From Chloroflexota bacterium (GTDB lineage: Bacteria > Chloroflexota > Dehalococcoidia > Lucifugimonadales > UBA3495), in contig JADFQT010000172.1 in NCBI GenBank assembly GCA_022561675.1, positions 1 to 5,834 on the forward strand: 5,834 nucleotides of DNA, in the 5' to 3' direction. Position numbers and translations under genes: made by a program. Below the pieces are notes generated by a model. The model ran no database searches. It saw only the letters and a program-made list of their open reading frames with translations, and had not been told where the DNA came from. Shown here piece by piece: positions 1 to 5,030 of this stretch (position 1 is the stretch's first letter; every line of letters begins with the position of its first letter).

Positions 1-482
1 CCCACTACATCAACGTAAACTTGATCGCCACAAACACCGATGCGGTGGGCGACATGAACGTCATGTTGACCCGTGACACCAACTGGTGCTTAGACATGGA
101 AGGCACCAATATTAGTCCAGTCACCGGAGCGGTACATGCCTACGCCAATTATTCGGTAAATAGTAACGTGGGTCTCTTCATCTGGAATGGGCTGGATGTA
201 GATCAAATAGGCAGTGACCCGGCAGTTGCGAACGGTAATGGCTTCCTTGCCAGGGTTTGGCTACAGGAACTCGAGCAACCGTTCAATCCGTCGGCTCTGC
301 CATGCACAGTGAGCGTGGTCCGAACCAGTGTCGGCGGCAATACATCATTCCTAGTCGGTGACGAGGGCTCATCGTATGGCTTTGTAGCCAGCATCGCCGG
401 TGGCATAGCAGGGACGCTGGCCATTGTTGGGCTCGCCGGCGGTTGGTACGCAAGGAAACGCCGGATGGAACAGCGTTCTTAA
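1..482 (+). CDS. 3' end of a surface protein with one C-terminal membrane anchor (5' end outside window)
   Basis: The frame is open from the window edge (first full codon at 3) to a TAA at 480-482, giving about 159 residues of a longer protein. A TTG at 21 could be read as a start, but nothing suggests it is one. The first ~120 residues are polar, rich in Asn, Thr, Val and Gly, with alternating hydrophobic residues, as expected of an extracellular beta-sandwich. Two Cys (NWCLD and LPCTV) could form a disulfide. Near the end comes a Gly/Ala/Ile-rich hydrophobic stretch (roughly FVASIAGGIAGTLAIVGLAG) followed by WYARKRR, a typical stop-transfer pattern, which suggests a cell-surface domain outside and a short basic tail inside. 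I do not recognise the domain. Cohesin-like or other adhesion modules are possible but not shown. It is probably unrelated to the pyr genes, being separated from them by ~350 bp and a strong terminator. Confidence 0.8.
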   Translation, partial: HYINVNLIATNTDAVGDMNVMLTRDTNWCLDMEGTNISPVTGAVHAYANYSVNSNVGLFIWNGLDVDQIGSDPAVANGNGFLARVWLQELEQPFNPSALPCTVSVVRTSVGGNTSFLVGDEGSSYGFVASIAGGIAGTLAIVGLAGGWYARKRRMEQRS

Positions 483-512
483 ACTTGGAGTTTTAAACAT
501 TTGGTGTGAGAT

Positions 513-549
513 GACTCCTGCTAGCGATTCAGGAGGTCGACAATCGCTA
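513..549 (+). repeat. Two overlapping inverted repeats (alternative hairpins or pseudoknot)
   Basis: GACTCCTG (513-520) pairs with CAGGAGGTC (530-538), eight pairs with one bulged G and a 9-base loop. Eight of those nine loop bases, TAGCGATT (522-529), are perfectly complementary to AATCGCTA (542-549). The RNA could therefore switch between two hairpins, or form a compact H-type pseudoknot with very short connecting loops (1 and 3 bases), which is geometrically tight. In the second hairpin the loop exposes AGGAGG (531-536). The complementarity is seen directly; any function is unknown. Confidence 0.55.
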
Positions 550-563
550 AGGGTGGTCGTCCA

Positions 564-626
564 ATGTTAACTCTCCGTACTCTGACTCAGTTAAAAGTGA
601 TCCGGTTAGGTGAGATGAACACCTAA
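564..626 (+). CDS. Possible 20-residue leader peptide
   Basis: An ATG at 564-566 opens a 20-codon frame closed by TAA at 624-626. The peptide begins MLTLRTLTQL and ends GEMNT. AAGGG at 549-553 lies 10 bases before the ATG and could be a weak ribosome binding site. The stop codon coincides with the 3' edge of the 606-626 hairpin and lies 27 bases before the terminator stem. A ribosome ending here would cover 627-633, the bases complementary to the terminator loop. That arrangement is what a translation-coupled attenuator needs. However, a frame this short arises easily by chance, the composition shows no run of one diagnostic amino acid, and no family is recognised. Confidence 0.22.
   Translation: MLTLRTLTQLKVIRLGEMNT
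606..626 (+). promoter_or_regulatory. Perfect 7-bp hairpin ahead of the terminator
   Basis: TTAGGTG (606-612) and CACCTAA (620-626) are exact reverse complements around a 7-base loop, AGATGAA. The 3' arm also contains CACCT, which can pair with AGGTG (661-665) in the 5' arm of the terminator. The hairpin could therefore act as an anti-antiterminator. The 5' arm overlaps a sequence (599-612) resembling part of the PyrR-binding consensus. The pairing is certain; the regulatory role is inferred. Confidence 0.45.
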
Positions 627-653
627 GCGGGAGAAGGAAAAATGTTCGAGTCA

Positions 654-694
654 TCCCCGAAGGTGCTCCCGCACCTTCGGGGACGCATTTTTTT
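654..694 (+). terminator. Strong Rho-independent terminator
   Basis: TCCCCGAAGGTGC (654-666) and GCACCTTCGGGGA (671-683) form a perfect 13-bp, GC-rich stem with a 4-base loop, TCCC. CGCA and then seven T (688-694) follow. This is a textbook intrinsic terminator on the + strand. It lies 172 bases after the stop of the upstream surface-protein gene and 142 bases before the first usable pyrB start. It can end the upstream transcript, act as a pyr attenuator, or both. The loop and adjoining stem bases CTCCCGC (666-672) are fully complementary to GCGGGAG at 627-633, which favours but does not prove attenuation. Confidence 0.9.
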
Positions 695-698
695 CGGA

Positions 699-735
699 CT
701 AAGCGGGCGATTCAAATGCCGTTTCCCCGCCTTAG
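699..735 (+). repeat. Inverted repeat between terminator and pyrB
   Basis: CTAAGCGGG (699-707) pairs with CCCGCCTTAG (726-735), nine pairs with one bulged C and an 18-base loop. An identical CTAAGCGGG occurs at 623-631 on the other side of the terminator, so 726-735 has two possible partners. No T-run follows, so it is not a terminator. It may be part of the leader RNA fold. Confidence 0.4.
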
Positions 736-835
736 CGAGCTGGGAAAAAGCAATCAGTCAACTCGGTTTCGGTAGTTATTTGATAAATTGACCAAAATAG
801 CTGGTCTCTTTAGCACAACACGTTGACGCAAAAGG

Positions 836-1753
836 GTGGAAGTCCTGAGCCGGGATATCAAAAAAGTGCCTACCCTGAGAGGCCGGGTGATAGTCACGCT
901 GTTTTATGAGGCCAGCACCCGGACGCGAATCTCCTTTGAAGAGGCGGGCAAAGTTCTTAGCGCCGATGTCATCAACATGTCCGCCGCCGGCAGCAGCGTG
1001 GAAAAGGGTGAGTCTCTGCTCAACACCGGCCTCACCTTGCAGGCCATGGGAGTAGACGCCGTAGTGATCCGGCATCCCCATGCCGGGGCTCCCCATTTCC
1101 TGGCGCGGCACCTGGAAGGTGTCAGCGTGATCAACGCCGGGGACGGCATTCACGCTCATCCAACCCAGGCGCTGCTGGACCTCTATACGGTGCGGGAGAA
1201 GCTGGGCCGGTTGCAGGGGCTAAAAGTAGTCATAGTGGGCGATGTGATGCACAGCCGGGTGGCCCGTTCCGATCTGTGGGGTTTCAGCAAGATGGGCTGC
1301 CAGGTTACTCTCTGCGGTCCGGCGACCCTGATGCCCAGCGACTTCCTGCGGCCTCAGCAGGCCTGGCCCGATGCCCATCCCCTGGCCGGTGTGCAAATCA
1401 CCACCGACCTGGACCAGGCCATTGATGGCGCGGATGTGGTGATGGCTCTGCGGCTGCAAACCGAACGGCAAACCACTGGGTTTTTCCCCAGCCTTCGCGA
1501 GTACGTGCGGCGCTGGCAGGTAACGGAAGACCGGCTGCGCCGGGCCAGACCCAACGCCCTGGTTATGCACCCAGGACCGATGAACGAGGGGATAGAGATA
1601 AGCACCGACCTGGCCCACGGCGATAGCTCGGTAATCGTCGAGCAGGTCACCAACGGCGTGGCGGTGCGCATGGCACTGCTGTATCGATTGGTGATTGACC
1701 AGGCGGCGATTAACCAGGAAGGGCCCCAGCTATCCCGGGCGAAGGCCGTCTGA
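836..1753 (+). CDS. pyrB: Aspartate carbamoyltransferase catalytic chain, N-terminus missing or degenerate
   Basis: It catalyses carbamoyl phosphate + L-aspartate to N-carbamoyl-aspartate, the committed pyrimidine step, as a cytoplasmic trimer. Counting from GTG 836 (305 residues), the carbamoyl-phosphate motif STRTR is at 27-31, the Lys of the 80s loop at 57 (SSVEKGES), Arg-His-Pro at 79-81, HPTQ at 108-111, the Arg of HSRVARS at 141, the aspartate-site Arg at 206 (RLQTER) and HPGP at 245-248. All active-site residues known from E. coli PyrB thus have counterparts. Odd: relatives carry about 25-30 more residues at the start, including the first helix. Here an in-frame TGA (824-826) blocks any extension. 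GTG 836 has AAAGG touching it, with no spacing. CTG 845 would sit 8 bases after AAAGGG. The start is therefore uncertain; a frameshift, a sequence error or real truncation are all open. It is the first gene of the pyr block. Confidence 0.9.
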   Translation: MEVLSRDIKKVPTLRGRVIVTLFYEASTRTRISFEEAGKVLSADVINMSAAGSSVEKGESLLNTGLTLQAMGVDAVVIRHPHAGAPHFLARHLEGVSVINAGDGIHAHPTQALLDLYTVREKLGRLQGLKVVIVGDVMHSRVARSDLWGFSKMGCQVTLCGPATLMPSDFLRPQQAWPDAHPLAGVQITTDLDQAIDGADVVMALRLQTERQTTGFFPSLREYVRRWQVTEDRLRRARPNALVMHPGPMNEGIEISTDLAHGDSSVIVEQVTNGVAVRMALLYRLVIDQAAINQEGPQLSRAKAV

Positions 1754-1754
1754 A

Positions 1755-3143
1755 GTGGTGCGAAAATCCGGCTCGATATTGAGTCCCCGTACGATATTGA
1801 TTCGAGGAGGCCGACTTATCGACCCCAGCCAGGACTGGGACCTGATAGCCGATGTCTTGATTCAGGACGGCAAGATAAGCTCTGCCGGCTCTATTATCGA
1901 CCGGACATCTATTCCAGAGCACTGCCAAATTATTGACGCCGGCGGCATGGTGGTCTGTCCGGGATTCATCGACCTGCACTCCCACCTGCGGGAGCCTGGG
2001 TTTGAGCACAAAGAAACCATCGCCACCGGCACCCGGGCCGCCGCCAGGGGCGGCTTCACCACCCTTTGCTGCATGCCCAACACCGAGCCAGCAATAGATA
2101 ACGTTGCGGTGGTGGAGTTTATCCGGCGTCAGGCGTCGGCGGAAGGGGCAGTACGGGTTTTGCCTATTGGCTGTGTCACCAAGGGGCGGAAAGGAAAGGA
2201 GCTAGCGGAGATGGAGGAGCTGGCTGCCGCCGGAGTGGTTGCCTTCAGTGACGACGGCGACCCGGTTTATGATCCCATGTTGATGCGGCTGGCTCTCTGC
2301 TACAGCCGGGATCTTGGCCTCCCGATCAGTAATCATTGTCAGGATAATTCCCTGTCCCGGGATGGTGTCATGGCCGAAGGCTGGGTTGCTACCCGCTTGG
2401 GATTGCCAGGGATTCCCGCCGCCGCCGAGGAAGCGATGATTGCTCGGGACATTGCTCTGGCCGATCTGACCGGAGGGAGACTGCATCTGACGCATTTGAG
2501 CACCGCCGGTTCGGTGTCACTGCTCCGGCGGGCTCTGGAGCAGGGCATCGCCGTTACCGCCGAGGTGTGCCCGCATCATCTCTCTATTACCGACAGGTGG
2601 GTGCTGGGAGGCAAGGGGGCTGACGTGGAGGCCGCTGGACCCTTCAGCTATGATACCTCCACCAAGGTCTATCCGCCGCTTCGAGCCGATGTAGATGTGG
2701 AAGCATTACTCGAGGGACTGGCCGACGGGGTTATCGCCTGCATCGCTACCGACCATGCTCCTCACGACCTGGCCAGCAAGCAGGTCACCTATCAGGACGC
2801 CAGCTTTGGCATCAGCGTCCTGGAGACGGCGTTGGGCTCTCTGATGCAGCTGGTGCATGAGGATAGGCTTGGACTGAGCACCCTGGTAGAACGATTGACC
2901 GCCGGACCGGCCCGGGTGTTGGGTCCGGATTTTCAAGACCTGGCTACCCTGCGGGCCGGCACCCCGGCCGATCTGGTGATTTTCGATCCGAATAAGGAGT
3001 GGGTGGTAGACCCCGGAGAGTTCGCTTCCAAGGGGAAAAACACCCCATTGGAGGGAACCACGCTGAAAGGACGAGTGGTTGCCACCCTGGTAGAGGGGCA
3101 GGTGGTCTTCCAGGACGATCCGATTTCAGGAAGGGTAGGCTAA
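1755..3143 (+). CDS. pyrC: Dihydroorotase
   Basis: A cytoplasmic zinc amidohydrolase that cyclises N-carbamoyl-aspartate to dihydroorotate, directly after PyrB in the pathway. I chose GTG 1755, one base after the pyrB stop, because GAAGG (1741-1745) lies 9 bases upstream. GTG 1758 and TTG 1779 are alternatives, and an upstream TTG at 1695 would overlap pyrB by 59 bases. The result is 462 residues. Motifs: DLHSHLREPG (73-82) with metal ligands His75 and His77, substrate-binding Arg79 and MPNT Asn109; FSDDG (164-168); NHCQD His194; LTHLST His247; PHH 274-275 region; and ATDHAPH with catalytic Asp333. This is the long, class I/III (allantoinase-like) form, not the shorter E. coli type. With all ligands present it should be active, unlike the PyrC-like partner proteins of some ATCases. 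The AGTP-DLVIFDP strand near the C-terminus is the usual composite beta-domain. Confidence 0.96.
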   Translation: MVRKSGSILSPRTILIRGGRLIDPSQDWDLIADVLIQDGKISSAGSIIDRTSIPEHCQIIDAGGMVVCPGFIDLHSHLREPGFEHKETIATGTRAAARGGFTTLCCMPNTEPAIDNVAVVEFIRRQASAEGAVRVLPIGCVTKGRKGKELAEMEELAAAGVVAFSDDGDPVYDPMLMRLALCYSRDLGLPISNHCQDNSLSRDGVMAEGWVATRLGLPGIPAAAEEAMIARDIALADLTGGRLHLTHLSTAGSVSLLRRALEQGIAVTAEVCPHHLSITDRWVLGGKGADVEAAGPFSYDTSTKVYPPLRADVDVEALLEGLADGVIACIATDHAPHDLASKQVTYQDASFGISVLETALGSLMQLVHEDRLGLSTLVERLTAGPARVLGPDFQDLATLRAGTPADLVIFDPNKEWVVDPGEFASKGKNTPLEGTTLKGRVVATLVEGQVVFQDDPISGRVG

Positions 3144-3144
3144 T

Positions 3145-4242
3145 TTGGCCAGCCGGGTGTATCTGGTGCTGGAGGATGGCGCTGTCTTCCCAGGCGAGGC
3201 TTTTGGTGCGGAGACTCCCGCCGGCGGCGAGGTAGTCTTCAACACCAGCATGACCGGCTACCAAGAGGTACTTACCGACCCGTCCTACGCCGGACAGCTG
3301 GTTAACCTTACCTATCCCCTGGTGGGAAACTACGGGATAAACCAGCAGGATATGGAATCCAGCTGCATTCGGGTCGCGGGCTTGATCGTGCGGGAGCACT
3401 GCGATCAGCCCAGCCATGCCGATAGCGAGAGCACGCTGCACGAGTTTTTGCAATCTCAGGGCATTCCGGGCATTAGCGGGGTGGACACCCGGGCCATCAC
3501 CCGCCGCCTCAGGAACACCGGTGTCATGATGGGCATGATAACCGCGGAGGAACCAGAGAAGGCCCTGTTTAAGCTGGCCGAATCACCCAAGTATGACGAC
3601 CTGGACCTGGTTTCCCGAGTGACAACCCAGCAACGCTACGACTGGGAGACCCCAGCTCTGGAATCGGATGCCCCGGCTTACCGAATATTGGTCACCGACT
3701 CGGGCCTGAAATACAATATTCTGCGCCACCTGCGCCGGCGGGGCTGCCAGGTCATTGTGCTGCCGGCCGCCACCTCCGCTGAAGAGATGCTGGCGCTAAA
3801 TCCCTCCGGCATTCTGCTTTCCCCCGGGCCGGGAGACCCGCAGCTGCTGGATTATATCGTCGACAACGTTCGCAGCTTGATAGGGCGGGTACCCATGATG
3901 GGAATATGCCTGGGGCATCAGCTTGTAGCCCGGGCCCTGGGAGCGGATACCTTCAAGCTGAAGTTTGGCCATCGGGGGGCCAACCACCCGGTCAAGGATC
4001 TGGAGACCGGAAGGGTTTACATCACTTCCCAGAATCACGGTTACGCGGTTGACCCGGACAGCCTTCCCTCCGGCTTGGAGGTTTCTCACGTTAATTTAAA
4101 TGACGGAACGGTTGAGGGGCTGAGGCATCAGGACCTCCCGTTATTTACTATTCAATACCATTCAGAGGCATCCCCTGGGCCCCAGGACAGCGAGTATTTA
4201 TTTGATCATTTCCTGAACCTGGTGGCCCAAGCCAGTCCCTGA
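3145..4242 (+). CDS. carA: Carbamoyl-phosphate synthase small (glutaminase) subunit
   Basis: It hydrolyses glutamine and passes ammonia through a tunnel to CarB for carbamoyl-phosphate synthesis. The start is TTG 3145, one base after the pyrC stop, with AGGAAGG (3128-3134) 10 bases upstream. A GTG at 3157 is an alternative. The 365 residues match the usual length of about 360-385. The N-terminal domain (about 1-150) carries GEVVFNTSMTGYQEVLTDPSY (residues 28-48, a CarA hallmark) and SGVDTRAITR (111-120). The C-terminal class I glutamine amidotransferase domain (about 178-365) carries SPGPGDP (226-232), the nucleophile Cys255 in GICLGHQ, QNHGYAVD (296-303), and His339 and Glu341 in YHSEASPGP, so the Cys-His-Glu triad is complete. 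HSE replaces the commoner HPE, a tolerated change. The stop overlaps an AAGGAGG sequence that is part of the repeat flanking the element behind it. Confidence 0.97.
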   Translation: MASRVYLVLEDGAVFPGEAFGAETPAGGEVVFNTSMTGYQEVLTDPSYAGQLVNLTYPLVGNYGINQQDMESSCIRVAGLIVREHCDQPSHADSESTLHEFLQSQGIPGISGVDTRAITRRLRNTGVMMGMITAEEPEKALFKLAESPKYDDLDLVSRVTTQQRYDWETPALESDAPAYRILVTDSGLKYNILRHLRRRGCQVIVLPAATSAEEMLALNPSGILLSPGPGDPQLLDYIVDNVRSLIGRVPMMGICLGHQLVARALGADTFKLKFGHRGANHPVKDLETGRVYITSQNHGYAVDPDSLPSGLEVSHVNLNDGTVEGLRHQDLPLFTIQYHSEASPGPQDSEYLFDHFLNLVAQASP

Positions 4243-4250
4243 AGGAGGTT
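4242..4250 (+). repeat. Left copy of 9-bp direct repeat (probable target-site duplication)
   Basis: AAGGAGGTT here is repeated exactly at 4438-4446. Allowing one mismatch, the match extends to 14 bases (4242-4255 and 4438-4451, G versus A at the tenth base). The copy begins on the last base of the carA stop codon. It looks like a Shine-Dalgarno sequence, but no start codon follows at a useful distance. Confidence 0.65.
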
Positions 4251-4437
4251 GAGAATCTATCTCAAAACGACCCATGTCATTCCGAAGGAGCGAAGCGACT
4301 GAGGACTCTAAATCCTGGCCCCGTAAATCCCAGGAGTAAGTAAGGTGATTACACCAAAGCCAATGGTGTCAGGACCATGAGCCCAGGGACTTTAGACCCC
4401 TCGCTTCGCTCGGGGTGACATTTTGAGATCGTTACTA
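4251..4437. mobile_element. MITE-like non-autonomous element, ~187 bp
   Basis: The region is a long imperfect inverted repeat. ATCTCAAAA (4259-4267) mirrors TTTTGAGAT (4421-4429). Further in, TGTCATTCCG plus AGCGAAGCGA plus CTCTAAATCCTGG on the left mirror CCAGGGACTTTAGAC, TCGCTTCGCT and CGGGGTGACA on the right, with small indels (7, 4 and about 3 bases in the left arm). The outermost bases 4251-4267 match the other end at 13 of 17 positions. A smaller hairpin sits in the centre, ACACCA (4351-4356) with TGGTGT (4364-4369). There is no coding capacity. The flanking 9-bp direct repeat points to transposition. Repeats with a GTCATTCCGA...GCGAAGCGA core are familiar from many bacterial genomes. 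The transposase family is unknown; a 9-bp duplication fits several IS families. Confidence 0.7.
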
Positions 4438-4446
4438 AAGGAGGTT
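4438..4446 (+). repeat. Right copy of 9-bp direct repeat (probable target-site duplication)
   Basis: AAGGAGGTT is an exact copy of 4242-4250, bounding the MITE-like element on its right. Between here and the next gene (4447-4539) I see no clear promoter or other feature, only an A-rich stretch and the ribosome binding site at 4527-4531. Confidence 0.65.
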
Positions 4447-4526
4447 AAGAAGAAGCAGAGCAGAATAACGGCAAGGCAAAATTCAATAAACTAAGCTTTT
4501 TACTCTGGTTAAACCCGGTACTACTT

Positions 4527-4531
4527 GGAGG
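4527..4531 (+). promoter_or_regulatory. Ribosome binding site deciding an ATG start
   Basis: GGAGG lies 8 bases before ATG 4540. It settles the start against an in-frame TTG at 4525, which would overlap the site itself. It is the best-formed ribosome binding site in the window. Confidence 0.85.
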
Positions 4532-4539
4532 TCTTATAC

Positions 4540-4959
4540 ATGTCTTCTTTTTCTATGGTACTGCTGGAGCAAGGGGTCGAGATGGAACTTCCCATCGAGA
4601 TGTCGGAATTCATCACGATGCTCGATGGTTTGGTGCCTACCTTCACCTGCGAGGAATACAGCTATCAGCTGGGCACGGTCAATCGGGCCACGTTGGGCAG
4701 CAATTGGGATCTATCGGTAAAGCTGGTCCACCTGGAAACCAACCAGGTGTTCGAGGAGCCGGTGGGTTGCATCGAGCTGGAAAAGTTGGATCAAGATCTG
4801 GTTAATTTCCGAATCCCGCCCCGGGCGGAACAGGACTTTCCCGGTATGAGCAAGTTCGACTGGGACGGGCAATACTTTGGCTCCTTCATCTACCAGATGC
4901 TTAACACCCTGCACAACAAGGAGCTGATCCAGCTCCCGGGACTTTTACCGCAAATATAG
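4540..4959 (+). CDS. Unrecognised acidic 139-residue protein between carA and carB
   Basis: I do not recognise this protein. It starts at ATG 4540 with GGAGG 8 bases upstream and ends with TAG 4957-4959. There is no signal peptide or membrane segment, so it is probably soluble and cytoplasmic. It is acidic, with many Glu and Asp and few Lys and Arg. It mixes hydrophobic beta-like stretches (LSVKLVHLE) with likely helices at both ends (EMSEFITMLDGLV; GSFIYQMLNTLHN). Aromatic residues cluster near the C-terminal part in FDWDGQYFGSFIY. The two Cys (TFTCEE, VGCIEL) do not form a metal motif. It looks like a real gene: strong start signal, GC-rich third positions like its neighbours, and no credible competing frame. 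Its place inside the car genes suggests co-transcription with carB, but separation from carA by a mobile element means the position may be recent. No function is proposed. Confidence 0.8.
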   Translation: MSSFSMVLLEQGVEMELPIEMSEFITMLDGLVPTFTCEEYSYQLGTVNRATLGSNWDLSVKLVHLETNQVFEEPVGCIELEKLDQDLVNFRIPPRAEQDFPGMSKFDWDGQYFGSFIYQMLNTLHNKELIQLPGLLPQI

Positions 4960-4993
4960 CTGCCGGAAAATTTAGATAGGCCGGGTTGCGAGA

Positions 4994-5012
4994 CCGTCGC
5001 CGCCCGTCGCCG
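4994..5012 (+). repeat. Short tandem repeat in the spacer before carB
   Basis: CCGTCGCCG occurs at 4994-5002 and again at 5004-5012, separated by one C. It sits just upstream of the carB ribosome binding site. It may be only a local duplication. Confidence 0.4.
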
Positions 5013-5030
5013 ATAAATAAGGGGCTAAAG

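Larger units (their letters stand above)
483..835 (+). other. Structured leader / intergenic region before pyrB
   Basis: These 353 bp hold no well-supported gene. They contain several inverted repeats listed separately: 513-549, 606-626, the terminator 654-694, and 699-735. A weaker 6-bp pair is TTAACT (567-572) with AGTTAA (589-594), with a 16-base loop. The part from about 770 to 825 is AT-rich and has stops in all three forward frames. No convincing promoter was found. TTGACC at 788-793 followed 17 bases later by TAGCAC (811-816) is the best -35/-10 candidate, but its -10 box matches poorly. The density of pairing suggests RNA-level regulation of the pyr genes, but the same elements could simply end the upstream transcript. 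Confidence 0.6.

Noticed and set aside
788..816. Promoter TTGACC - 17 bases - TAGCAC just before pyrB
   Set aside because: The -35 box is good but the -10 matches only about half the consensus, and the transcript would have almost no leader. It is too weak to annotate.
824..826. TGA before pyrB read as a sense codon (recoding or alternative code)
   Set aside because: pyrB and carA themselves end at TGA with the next element starting immediately. A further TAG lies upstream in the same frame at 773, so recoding would not restore a full N-terminus.
483..835. tRNA or other known structured RNA gene in the leader
   Set aside because: I looked for acceptor/T-arm patterns (such as GGTTCGA...CC) and common riboswitch cores. 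None fit.
776..1159. 127-codon minus-strand open frame opposite the start of pyrB
   Set aside because: I considered whether it explains the odd pyrB start, but its bulk is the antisense of the conserved STRTR-to-HPTQ region. The translation shows no family features.
2944..3453. 169-codon minus-strand open frame across the pyrC-carA junction
   Set aside because: It runs antisense through two clearly identified genes and has no ribosome binding site or recognisable protein features.
4396..4424. Intrinsic terminator in the right arm of the mobile element (ACCCC...GGGGT then TTTT)
   Set aside because: The outer stem is only 5 bp with mismatches inside, and just four T follow after a GACA spacer. 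The pairing is better explained as part of the element's long inverted repeat.
4242..4446. CRISPR repeat
   Set aside because: There are only two short copies, with an internal palindrome and no regular spacer series. The pattern fits a target duplication around a MITE.
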